10,230 nt of DNA, taken from Candidatus Caccocola faecipullorum (lineage in GTDB: Bacteria > Synergistota > Synergistia > Synergistales > Synergistaceae). Location: NCBI GenBank assembly GCA_018716365.1, contig DVKA01000199.1, forward strand, positions 1-10,230, in the 5' to 3' direction. The notes under the pieces are model-generated. The model worked only from the letters and a program-made list of their open reading frames with translations, was not told the DNA's origin and ran no database searches. The translations under genes were made by a program, and so were the position numbers. Positions 1-6,008 of this stretch are shown piece after piece (positions within the stretch are counted from its first letter, which is position 1; every line of letters begins with the position of its first letter).

Positions 1-274
1 GGACGCGACCGACCTCCATGCCGTGAGCTGACTCGTCGTCGACAGTTTCAACTCACGCGTCCGCGGGGGACGCGACCTCAGCTATTCCGCTGTATGAGAA
101 AGGCTACAAGGTTTCAACTCACGCGTCCGCGGGGGACGCGACGCGTCCCTTCAAGGAGCAGCATTCTGTCTGCGGAGTTTCAACTCACGCGTCCGCGGGG
201 GACGCGACTTTCTCCGTCGCCTCATCTGACCTCTGCGGCAGGGTTTCAACTCACGCGTCCGCGGGGGACGCGAC
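1..274 (-). CRISPR. CRISPR array, type I-C-like repeats (left end cut by window)
   Basis: Four complete identical 32-nt repeats lie at 45-76, 111-142, 177-208 and 243-274, and the last 9 nt of a fifth at 1-9. Spacers are 10-44 (35 nt), 77-110, 143-176 and 209-242 (34 nt each), all different. On the plus strand each repeat begins GTTTCAACTCACGCG and ends GGGGGACGCGAC. Its reverse complement starts GTCGCGTCC and ends GTTGAAAC, the pattern of type I-C repeats. Read that way, repeat positions 3-9 and 15-21 form a 7-bp stem with a 5-nt loop, leaving an 11-nt 3' part (TGAGTTGAAAC). This matches the 5' handle left by Cas5d processing in I-C systems. By family convention the crRNA strand is therefore minus and the leader is on the right. 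No cas gene is in the window, so they lie further left, elsewhere, or are absent. The subtype comes from the repeat only. Confidence 0.97.
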
Positions 275-295
275 GGTATTTCAAAAAGATGAGTA

Positions 296-301
296 TATAA
301 T
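296..301 (+). promoter_or_regulatory. Candidate plus-strand -10 (TATAAT) diverging from the array
   Basis: A perfect TATAAT on the plus strand overlaps the minus-strand candidate promoter. No recognisable -35 lies 16-18 nt upstream, where the last CRISPR repeat ends. Transcription would start at about 307 and meet the strong terminator at 381-420. In a GC-rich genome an isolated consensus -10 in non-coding DNA is suggestive, but without a -35 it stays tentative. Confidence 0.3.
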
Positions 302-305
302 AGCA
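297..305 (-). promoter_or_regulatory. Candidate extended -10 promoter for the CRISPR array
   Basis: On the minus strand this reads TGCTATTAT, an extended -10 (TGn plus a five-of-six match to TATAAT). It would start transcription at about position 290, some 16 nt before the first repeat. No good -35 hexamer is seen 16-18 nt upstream, which an extended -10 can tolerate. The assignment rests on sequence resemblance only. Confidence 0.35.
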
Positions 306-306
306 C

Positions 307-420
307 TTTTCCGCTATTTCGCGCGAAGTTTGCGTTTCGGCGTTTTTCATGATGCGCAGGGCTGTTGAATTTTTTGATTTTCCCGGACGCGGCGCGGAGT
401 GCGGAGCGTCCGGGATTTTT
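307..420 (+). ncRNA. Candidate small RNA between CRISPR array and yaiI
   Basis: A plus-strand TATAAT at 296-301 followed by a perfect intrinsic terminator at 381-420 would define an RNA of about 110 nt with no ORF of note. It would run away from the CRISPR array and converge on the minus-strand yaiI-like gene. The 5' arm of the terminator contains GGACGCGGC, which could pair with the 5' end of the I-C repeat RNA (GUCGCGUCC) over 9 nt with one G-U wobble. The repeat and the hairpin are both GC-rich, so chance is a real alternative. I do not recognise the RNA as any known family. Confidence 0.25.
381..420 (+). terminator. Intrinsic terminator, plus-strand orientation
   Basis: A perfect 10-bp stem, TCCCGGACGC (381-390) with GCGTCCGGGA (406-415), encloses a 15-nt loop and is followed by TTTTT at 416-420. 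On the minus strand the hairpin is followed by an A-rich run, so it works only for plus-strand transcripts. No protein gene precedes it on that strand. It must end a non-coding transcript or antisense transcription coming across the CRISPR array. Confidence 0.75.
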
Positions 421-471
421 ATGTGAGCTTGCGGTCCGCGGGGCGCGCCTGTCTGCCAGCCGCGCGTTGTG

Positions 472-924
472 TTACACGGCGTAATCTTTCGTCAAGCGGC
501 GCAGAATTTGTTCGAGGCGCGCGGCGAAGCGTTCGTCGTCTTCTTTGGTTCTTTTCGGCGGGCCTTTGGTGCGTCCGCCTGCGCGGCGGTATTTCGCCTT
601 TATTTCGCGTTCTTCGAGCGCCGCGGAGATGTTTTCCTCGCGGTACTCGTAGCCGCACGGATTGAGCGCCGCCGCTTTTTTGCCGAGGACGGCGGCGGCG
701 AGGCCGATGTCCTGCGTTACGACGGCGTCGCCGGCGCGCGCGAGGTTGATTATTTTTATGTCGGCCTCCTGAGGATCGCAGCCGACGGTCACGTGTTCCG
801 GCGAGTCGATTACGTGGTCGAAGCCCGCGACTGTGACGAGCCGCGCGCCGTAGCGTTCCGCGAGCGACGCCGCAGCCGCGAGCGCGCCGCGCGGGCAGGC
901 GTCGGCGTCGATGATTATTTTCAA
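472..924 (-). CDS. YaiI/YqxD family protein (DUF188, UPF0178)
   Basis: This encodes 150 residues, the usual size of the UPF0178 family. Family members have a PIN-like fold and are suspected nucleases, but no reaction is established. The N-terminus KIIIDADACP has the conserved acidic pair (D6, D8) and Cys10. VVTQDIGLAAAVL (D72) and the LNPCGYEYREENI segment follow the family pattern, and the C-terminus is basic and charged as usual. I chose the TTG start at 924-922 because the family begins exactly at KIIIDAD. That TTG overlaps the TGA stop of the upstream gene (ATTGA), and no good ribosome binding site precedes it, so translation is probably coupled. The frame stays open upstream to 1140, but that part is a shadow of the neighbouring gene. 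The gene points toward the CRISPR array. Confidence 0.9.
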   Translation of the reverse strand: MKIIIDADACPRGALAAAASLAERYGARLVTVAGFDHVIDSPEHVTVGCDPQEADIKIINLARAGDAVVTQDIGLAAAVLGKKAAALNPCGYEYREENISAALEEREIKAKYRRAGGRTKGPPKRTKEDDERFAARLEQILRRLTKDYAV

Positions 925-1292
925 TGCTGGCGGAGGCAGCCGCAGATTTCGGTGTTGACGCCGTTCGACGGTTCGGCCTTCAGTTCTGTGATTTTTATCG
1001 CGCCTTCGCGGTGCAGCGCGAGCGCGAGCGAGATTACCGTCGCTGGCGTGACGCCGATGGTTTTGGCAAGCTCGTCGGGATTTATCGTTCCCTTCTCTTC
1101 GACTGCGCGCGTCAGCTCGCCGCCGAGGCAGTTGACCCATTCGGTGAAGAGCGCCTGCATTTCCGGCGTCGCCGAGCTGGCGAGCTGGCTCGCGCGCACG
1201 ACTGAATCGAGCACGCGCGCGGAGACGAGTTCGAGAGATTTGACGAGCTGCCTCATGTCCTGGTCGCCGAGGTTTTTTATGTCGAGTTCCAT
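921..1292 (-). CDS. Small hypothetical protein, winged-helix-like C-terminal half
   Basis: This encodes 123 residues of a family I do not recognise by name. The N-terminal part (about 1-65) is helical and amphipathic. Residues 71-107 (NPDELAKTIGVTPATVISLALALHREGAI... then a beta-like ITELKA) look like a helix-turn-helix with a wing, as in MarR/GntR-type winged helices. The C-terminus has two cysteines in CGC. There is no signal peptide or membrane segment. The ATG is preceded by AAGGGGGAA about 9 nt upstream, a good ribosome binding site. The stop overlaps the TTG start of the yaiI-like gene, so the two form one operon, transcribed divergently from the yfcE-like gene. A regulatory role for the operon or its divergent neighbour is possible but unproven. 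Confidence 0.75.
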   Translation of the reverse strand: MELDIKNLGDQDMRQLVKSLELVSARVLDSVVRASQLASSATPEMQALFTEWVNCLGGELTRAVEEKGTINPDELAKTIGVTPATVISLALALHREGAIKITELKAEPSNGVNTEICGCLRQH

Positions 1293-1334
1293 GAATTTGT
1301 TCCCCCTTGCGGTTTATCTTTCCAGCCGCTCTGA

Positions 1335-1342
1335 ATTATAAT
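1335..1342. promoter_or_regulatory. Overlapping divergent -10 elements
   Basis: The 8-nt sequence ATTATAAT contains a perfect TATAAT on the plus strand (1337-1342) and another on the minus strand (1335-1340). It sits in the 85-nt gap between the divergent genes starting at 1292 (minus) and 1378 (plus). Predicted leaders would be about 30-35 nt on each side. The -35 regions are weak; on the plus strand TTATCT at 1314-1319 matches at three positions. The two promoters cannot easily be occupied at once. Confidence 0.5.
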
Positions 1343-1377
1343 ATAAACCGTCATTCTAAGAGAAGGGATGGATCGGT

Positions 1378-1950
1378 TTGTCCGTTTACGTCATAGAAGA
1401 CAGTAAGATTGGCATTCTCTCCGACACGCACGGCAGCCTTCCCGCGTGGCGCGCGGCGCTCGATCTTTTCGGCCCGGATGTTAAGACCGTGCTGCACGCG
1501 GGCGACGTGCTTTATCACGGGCCGCGCAACAGTATTCCCGGAGGCTACACGCCGGCGGATCTCGCGGAAGCGATCAACGATTTTTATTTCGACGGCGGCA
1601 GGGTGCTCATCTCGACTGGCAACTGCGACGCGCCGGTCGACATGATGGTGCTTAAGCCCGAGTTTAACCCGATAGTCTCGGCGACGTGGCACGGCAGGAA
1701 AATCCTCATGATGCACGGCGACAATTTCCCGCTGCTGCGCGAGATGGCGCTTTATAACAAGGTGGACCTCGCTATTTCGGGGCATACGCACGTCGGCTCT
1801 CTCGTGCGCGAGGAGGGGACGATTTTCCTTAATCCCGGCTCGACGACGATACCGAAGGGGCGCGACCCGGAGAGCGCGGCTTTTGCGACGGACGAGGGCA
1901 TCTGGATTATGACACTCGGCGGAGAGGAACTCCATTTTGAGAAATGGTAA
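1378..1950 (+). CDS. YfcE-like metallophosphoesterase
   Basis: This encodes 190 residues of the small calcineurin-like phosphoesterase family (YfcE/MJ0936 type), which hydrolyses phosphodiesters such as bis-pNPP in vitro using two metals; the physiological substrate is unsettled. All metal motifs are in order: ILSDTHG (D16, H18), AGDVLYHG (D43), STGNCD (N82), MMHGDN (H113) and SGHTHVG (H136, H138), then the family's NPGS turn. There is no signal peptide, so it is cytoplasmic. The start is TTG at 1378, with AGAAGGGATGG upstream. The ATG at 1368 is out of frame. The end overlaps the next gene by 14 nt, indicating an operon. In E. coli the gene is yfcE and in B. subtilis ysnB, where it follows rph and the rdgB homologue; here it is about 7 kb upstream of those genes. 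The family call is firm but the substrate is not. Confidence 0.93.
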   Translation: MSVYVIEDSKIGILSDTHGSLPAWRAALDLFGPDVKTVLHAGDVLYHGPRNSIPGGYTPADLAEAINDFYFDGGRVLISTGNCDAPVDMMVLKPEFNPIVSATWHGRKILMMHGDNFPLLREMALYNKVDLAISGHTHVGSLVREEGTIFLNPGSTTIPKGRDPESAAFATDEGIWIMTLGGEELHFEKW

Positions 1951-2749
1951 GCGCAGGACGGCGCCGGTTTTCAGGCCGCGCCGTTTCTGGCCTTCCGTGC
2001 TGTGGACGCTTTTTCTCGCGGCGGGCTCGGTTTTCAGCTGCGTTTTCGATTCTTTTCCGTTTTTTACTGCGATCCTCGTCGCCGCCTTCATCGGGCTGAA
2101 CGAGGCTGGGCGCTGGCCTTATAAGACAAATCTCGTGCTCTGCGCCGGCGCGGCGGTGATCGTCGCGGTAGCCGGCGTTTTTACGTGGCTCGAAGCGGCT
2201 TCTATCTTTGCGCTGTTCTTTACGATCAGCGCATATCTGTTCTATTTCAGGGACAGGGCGCGGCGGCTTATCCCGTCGTTTGAGGCGTTCGCCGCGGGCG
2301 TCGCGCAGGCGCCGGACTACGGGGCGTTCATCGACCGCGCGTGGGACGGGCTTCAGGATATGGCTCCAGACGAAGCGGTCTTTATAATTCTTGCGAAGGA
2401 GGACGGAAGCCTCTACATACCGGCGCATTTCGGCAAACCGGCGCGGCGGCTCAAGAGAAACGGCGGCACGCCGTGGAAGGTTTTCGCTTCCGGCAAGCCG
2501 ATAATCGTGGCGCGCGTCGCCACGGCGCACGACCAGCCGATGGACCGCGACGCGGCTTCGATCGTCTCCGTGCCCATATCGGCGCACGGAGAGAAGCTCG
2601 GGGTGCTTCAGCTTGAATCGGCCTCCGCAGGAGCTTTCACGCAGGAGGATGCGGCGAAGCTTTCGCTCGCGGCGATGATACTAGCGCACGAGCTTTATAT
2701 GTTTGAAACAGACGGAGCCGGAGAGACAGACGACGATGATTCTGATTGA
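1937..2749 (+). CDS. Membrane protein with C-terminal GAF domain
   Basis: This encodes 270 residues. A basic N-terminus is followed by about four hydrophobic helices (roughly 18-38, 40-55, 65-83 and 86-104), a basic stop-transfer (RDRARR), and a cytoplasmic GAF domain at about 125-252. The GAF shows the AVFIILAKEDGSLYIPA, SIVSVPIS and GEKLGVLQLES segments typical of the fold. GAF domains bind small ligands such as cyclic nucleotides or tetrapyrroles, but the ligand cannot be read from this sequence. No kinase, cyclase or other output domain follows; the protein ends in a short acidic tail (ETDDDDSD). The start is TTG at 1937, inside the end of the yfcE-like gene, preceded by GGAGAGGAA. The stop lies inside the PHP gene, with a 14-nt overlap at both ends. 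It is likely a membrane sensor acting with its phosphoesterase neighbours (inference). Confidence 0.85.
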   Translation: MRNGKRRTAPVFRPRRFWPSVLWTLFLAAGSVFSCVFDSFPFFTAILVAAFIGLNEAGRWPYKTNLVLCAGAAVIVAVAGVFTWLEAASIFALFFTISAYLFYFRDRARRLIPSFEAFAAGVAQAPDYGAFIDRAWDGLQDMAPDEAVFIILAKEDGSLYIPAHFGKPARRLKRNGGTPWKVFASGKPIIVARVATAHDQPMDRDAASIVSVPISAHGEKLGVLQLESASAGAFTQEDAAKLSLAAMILAHELYMFETDGAGETDDDDSD

Positions 2750-3560
2750 TATGCACGTTCACAGCCGTTTTTCCGACGGCAGATACTCGCCGGCGCAGCT
2801 TGCCACGGCGGCTAAAAGGCGCGGCCTCGCGCTGCTCGCGCTGACCGACCACGACACGACGGCTGGGCTTACAGTTTTTATGGAGGCCTGCGAGAGGGAG
2901 GGCGTCCGCGGCCTCTGCGGCATCGAGCTCTCCGCCGCCGCCCCGCATACGCTGCACATACTCGGCTACCGCATCACGCCCGGGGCCGGAAATCTTGAAA
3001 AACGGCTCGAAGATATACGGCGGCAGCGCGACGAGCGTAACGCGCGGATTTTTGAAAAGCTGAACAGGCTGGGCGTCCGCGTGCGAATCGAGGAGGCGGA
3101 GGCGCTGACGAACGGCGAGGTGCTCGCGCGTCCGCACATCGCGCAGCTTCTGGTGAACAGGGGCTATGCTTTCTCGATCGGAGACGCTTTCGTAAAGTAC
3201 CTCGACAGAGGGGCCGCCGCGTACGTTTCACGCGAGAGGATAGAGCCCGAGGAGTGCATCGCGCTCATACGCGAGGCCGGCGGCGTAGCGGTGCTGGCGC
3301 ACCCCGCGCAGTGCAGGCTCGACGACGCGGGGCTCGACGCGCTTGTGGCCAGGCTCAAGGGATACGGCCTCTGGGGGATTGAAGCCGTCTACGGCGCCAA
3401 CAGCCCGGAGACGACTTTCCGCCATCTCGCGCTCGCCCGGCGGTTCGGCCTCTACGCAACCGCCGGCAGCGACTTCCACGGCACGGACGGACACAGCGCT
3501 GAGGTCGGCATGGCGGTGAGCGAGGACTTCCTGCCGTGGGCGAGGCTCGGAGTAAGATAA
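2736..3560 (+). CDS. PHP-domain phosphoesterase (COG0613, YciV/RNase AM-like)
   Basis: This encodes 274 residues. The PHP metal ligands are in order: DMHVHSRFSDG (H7, H9, D14), LTDHDT (D38, H39), GIEL (E64), LHILGY (H74), RPHIA (H134), LAHP (H189) and SDFHG (D246, H248). Relatives hydrolyse 5'-nucleoside mono- or 3',5'-bisphosphates or trim short RNA 5' ends; which applies here cannot be told from sequence. A charged insertion at about 86-125 fits the family's small second domain. I prefer the ATG at 2736 (GGAGAGAC upstream), which begins directly at the PHP core. An in-frame TTG at 2703 would add 11 non-conserved residues. It overlaps the GAF gene by 14 nt, so it is part of the same operon. 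It has no signal peptide and is cytoplasmic. Confidence 0.92.
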   Translation: MILIDMHVHSRFSDGRYSPAQLATAAKRRGLALLALTDHDTTAGLTVFMEACEREGVRGLCGIELSAAAPHTLHILGYRITPGAGNLEKRLEDIRRQRDERNARIFEKLNRLGVRVRIEEAEALTNGEVLARPHIAQLLVNRGYAFSIGDAFVKYLDRGAAAYVSRERIEPEECIALIREAGGVAVLAHPAQCRLDDAGLDALVARLKGYGLWGIEAVYGANSPETTFRHLALARRFGLYATAGSDFHGTDGHSAEVGMAVSEDFLPWARLGVR

Positions 3561-3612
3561 ACGGGAACAAAATTTTACCAGGCATATAAAAGTTCAGAAC
3601 GGAGGACAAACG

Positions 3613-4650
3613 ATGCATAAAATAATGGACTTCAGAAGCGACACCGTAACGCGCCCCTCGGACGAGATGCGCAAAGTGATAGCGTGCGCCGCCGTCGGCG
3701 ACGACATCTACGGCGACGACCCATCGTCCAACGCGCTCTGCGAATACGCGGCGGAGATAACTGGCAAGGAGGCGGCGATATTCGCCTGCTCCGGCACGAT
3801 GGGCAACCTGCTCGCCTTCGTCGCGGCGGGCCGCCACGGGGAAAGCATCCTCGCCGGCAAACGCTCGCACGTATGGTGCGCCGAGGTCGGCGGCCTTTCC
3901 GCGATAGCGGGCCTCTGCCCCTACCCGCTCGACGACGACGAAGGAATCCCCGCGCCCGAGGACCTCTCCCCCGCGAACAGGGCCGACGGCGATATACATC
4001 ATCCAGAGACGACGATGCTCGCGCTTGAGAACACGCACAACTTCACCGGCGGCATAGCAGTCTCGCCGGAACGTTTCGCACGCACGGCGCGCGAGGGACG
4101 CCGCCTCGGCTTCCACGTCCACCTCGACGGCGCGCGCATCTTCAACGCCGCGGTCAAGTACGGCGTCGAGGTCAGCGAATTCACTAAAGAGGTCGACTCC
4201 GTCCAGTTCTGCCTATCAAAGGGGCTCGGCGCGCCGCTCGGCTCCATGCTCTGCGGCTCGCACGAATTTATAGAAAAGGCTAAAAAATGGCGCAAACGCC
4301 TCGGCGGAGCGCAGCGCCAGCTCGGCATCGCCGCGGCGGCTGGTCTCTACGCGCTCAAAAACAACGTCGCGCGCCTCGCGGAGGACCACGAGAACGCGCA
4401 GCTGCTTGCGGAGCTGCTGCGCGGGGCCGGCATCGCCGTGGAGAATACGCCGGACATGACGAACATGGTCTTCTTCCCGCTCGGAGAGGGCGACGTGAGC
4501 GACGAGGAATTTGAAAAACGCTGCCTTGACAGAGGTATGCTCATCCACATGGTCTCGCCGCGCCGCGCGCGCTTCGTGACGCATATGGACGTGGACCGCG
4601 AGGACGTGGAGCGCGCCGCCGCGATCGTAGCGGAGGTAATCAGGGCGTGA
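3613..4650 (+). CDS. ltaE: Low-specificity L-threonine aldolase
   Basis: This encodes 345 residues, a normal length for this PLP fold-type I enzyme, which cleaves L-threonine or L-allo-threonine to glycine and acetaldehyde. The conserved N-terminal FRSDTVTRPSDEMR, the GDDIYGDDPS segment, KRSHVW (H86, the PLP-stacking histidine position), HVHLDGARIFNA (D172, R175) and the Schiff-base lysine K203 in CLSKGLGAPLGS are all present. The ATG is preceded by GGAGGA, 7 nt away. A 52-nt gap separates it from the PHP gene. That gap has a TATAAA at 3585-3590 but no matching -35, so a promoter of its own is possible but weak. The stop overlaps the GTG of the next gene (GTGA). The cytoplasmic role is glycine/threonine catabolism. 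Stereospecificity cannot be told from sequence. Confidence 0.95.
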   Translation: MHKIMDFRSDTVTRPSDEMRKVIACAAVGDDIYGDDPSSNALCEYAAEITGKEAAIFACSGTMGNLLAFVAAGRHGESILAGKRSHVWCAEVGGLSAIAGLCPYPLDDDEGIPAPEDLSPANRADGDIHHPETTMLALENTHNFTGGIAVSPERFARTAREGRRLGFHVHLDGARIFNAAVKYGVEVSEFTKEVDSVQFCLSKGLGAPLGSMLCGSHEFIEKAKKWRKRLGGAQRQLGIAAAAGLYALKNNVARLAEDHENAQLLAELLRGAGIAVENTPDMTNMVFFPLGEGDVSDEEFEKRCLDRGMLIHMVSPRRARFVTHMDVDREDVERAAAIVAEVIRA

Positions 4651-6008
4651 CGGGATTTCTTTCGCACGAAGAGGTGGAGGCGCTCGCCGCGCACGCTCTG
4701 GACGCCGCGCTGCGCGGAGGCGCGGAGGGCGCGGACGTGCTTTACAGCGAGGGATGCGCGAACGGGCTGACTCTCAAGGACGGAGAGATTGAAGAATCAG
4801 TAAGCGGCTCGTCGGCTGGTCTCGGCATACGCACGATACTAGCCGGCGGCCGTCAGGGCATAGCCTACGGCAACAGGCTCGACCGCGCCTCCGTCGATTC
4901 TCTCATCGAATGGAGCCTGCACAACGCGCGCGCCTCGCAGCCCGAAGAGGGCGTGACGCTTTACGGCGGGCCGCTCGTCCGCTGCCCTGAGCTTGAGGCC
5001 GAGGACGAAAAGATACGCGAGATAACTCCGAAGCAGCGCATGGAATACTGTATGCAGATGACGGAAGAGGCGAAAAACGCCGACGCGCGCATAATTTCCG
5101 TGCGCTCCGCTGCGTGGCGCGACGGATGGGGCGCTTCGTTCTTCGCAACGACGAAGGGGCTCTCCGGCTGGGAGCACGGTTCGAGCGCCAACTGCGGCGC
5201 CGTCGTCCTCGCGCAGTCGGGCGAGTTCACGGAGATGGGCGGCTACGGGATGGACGCTCTGCGCCTCTGCGAACTCGACGCGGCAAAATGCGCGCGCACG
5301 GCGGTGAGGCAGACCGTCGCCGCGCTCGGCGGGACGCAGCTGGAAACCGGGACCTACACGATAGTCATAGACCCGGACGCAGCCGTGCCGCTGGTCGACG
5401 CAATAGGCGGGCTCTTCTGCGCTTCGGACGTCCACCGCGGGCGTTCTCTGATGAAGGGGCGCATAGGCGACGCCGTCGCCTCGCCGTGCGTGAACCTCAC
5501 CGACGACGGGCGCGTGCCGTGGAAGGCGGGCAGCTCCTCGTGGGACTCCGAGGGCGTTCCGACATCGCGGACGGAGCTCATAAAGGGCGGCGTCGCATCT
5601 GCGTTCCTCTACAACCTCCAGTACGCGGCGAAGGACGGCGTAAAGTCTACCGGCAACTGCTCGCGCGGGATGTCTTCGCTGCCCGACGTCGGGACGACGA
5701 ACCTCATCTTCGAGCCCGGGACCGAGAGCCCGCAGTCGCTGCTCTCGCGCGTCGGCAGCGGGATGTACGTCACGGAGTTCATGGGGCTGCACACGATAGA
5801 CCCCGTGAGCGGCGACTTCTCGATAGGAGCCAAGGGACACAGAATAATAAACGGAGAAATCACGACGCCGGTGAGCGGCGTCACGATCGCATCAAACCTG
5901 CTTGAATTCATGAAAAACATCGCGGCGGCTGGAAACGACCTCACGTACTCCTACGCGACCGCCGCGCCGACATTGGTGGTAGATAATGTTGTCATCGCTG
6001 GGAAATAA
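4647..6008 (+). CDS. PmbA/TldE-like protein (TldD/TldE family)
   Basis: This encodes 453 residues, full length for the family. TldD and TldE (PmbA) form a cytoplasmic heterodimeric metalloprotease that, in E. coli, processes microcin B17 and degrades unfolded peptides; TldD carries the HExxxH zinc motif and TldE does not. Where TldD would have HEAVGHGLE, this protein reads PLVDAIGGLF (about 248-257), with no HExxxH anywhere, so it is the TldE type. The family segments TYTIVIDPDAA, GRSLMKGRIGDAVASP, LYNLQYAAKDG and GDFSIGAKG are recognisable. The start is GTG at 4647, overlapping the ltaE stop by 4 nt, with GGAGGT 9 nt upstream. No tldD is in the window; a partner elsewhere is expected. The 3' end overlaps the amidase gene by 23 nt. 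Confidence 0.9.
   Translation: MTGFLSHEEVEALAAHALDAALRGGAEGADVLYSEGCANGLTLKDGEIEESVSGSSAGLGIRTILAGGRQGIAYGNRLDRASVDSLIEWSLHNARASQPEEGVTLYGGPLVRCPELEAEDEKIREITPKQRMEYCMQMTEEAKNADARIISVRSAAWRDGWGASFFATTKGLSGWEHGSSANCGAVVLAQSGEFTEMGGYGMDALRLCELDAAKCARTAVRQTVAALGGTQLETGTYTIVIDPDAAVPLVDAIGGLFCASDVHRGRSLMKGRIGDAVASPCVNLTDDGRVPWKAGSSSWDSEGVPTSRTELIKGGVASAFLYNLQYAAKDGVKSTGNCSRGMSSLPDVGTTNLIFEPGTESPQSLLSRVGSGMYVTEFMGLHTIDPVSGDFSIGAKGHRIINGEITTPVSGVTIASNLLEFMKNIAAAGNDLTYSYATAAPTLVVDNVVIAGK

Larger units (their letters stand above)
275..380 (-). promoter_or_regulatory. Probable CRISPR leader
   Basis: This non-coding stretch abuts the last repeat and is clearly more AT-rich than the genes around it. The type I-C repeat orientation puts the leader here. 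It contains the AT-rich island 296-305, a perfect 10-bp palindrome TTCGCGCGAA at 318-327, and T-rich runs at 366-381. No convincing ORF is present. There is no U-tract terminator on the minus strand between the end of the yaiI-like gene at 472 and the array, so readthrough from that gene into the array is possible. The leader role is inferred from repeat polarity and position. The right limit is arbitrary. Confidence 0.6.

Noticed and set aside
94..300. 68-residue plus-strand ORF with a repeated QLTRPRGTR motif
   Set aside because: It is translation through the CRISPR repeats; the repeated peptide is the repeat itself.
382..414. Degenerate extra CRISPR repeat
   Set aside because: It shares only GGACGCG/GCGTCCG segments with the repeat and lacks the GTTTCAAC end; it is a terminator hairpin.
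925..1140. N-terminal extension of the YaiI-like protein
   Set aside because: It is Arg-rich, unlike the family, and lies entirely within the upstream gene; the family begins at the TTG at 924.
469..1341. 290-residue plus-strand ORF
   Set aside because: It is antisense to two well-supported minus-strand genes and has no recognisable domains; high GC keeps such frames open.
2703..2735. Upstream TTG start for the PHP gene
   Set aside because: The added 11 residues are not part of the PHP core, and the ATG at 2736 has a better-placed ribosome binding site and a 14-nt overlap.
4839..5840. 333-residue minus-strand ORF and similar long antisense ORFs at 6178-7293, 7280-8371 and 8837-10111
   Set aside because: All run opposite to clearly identified genes, are rich in Arg/Ala/His and show no family motifs; they are by-products of GC-rich codon use.
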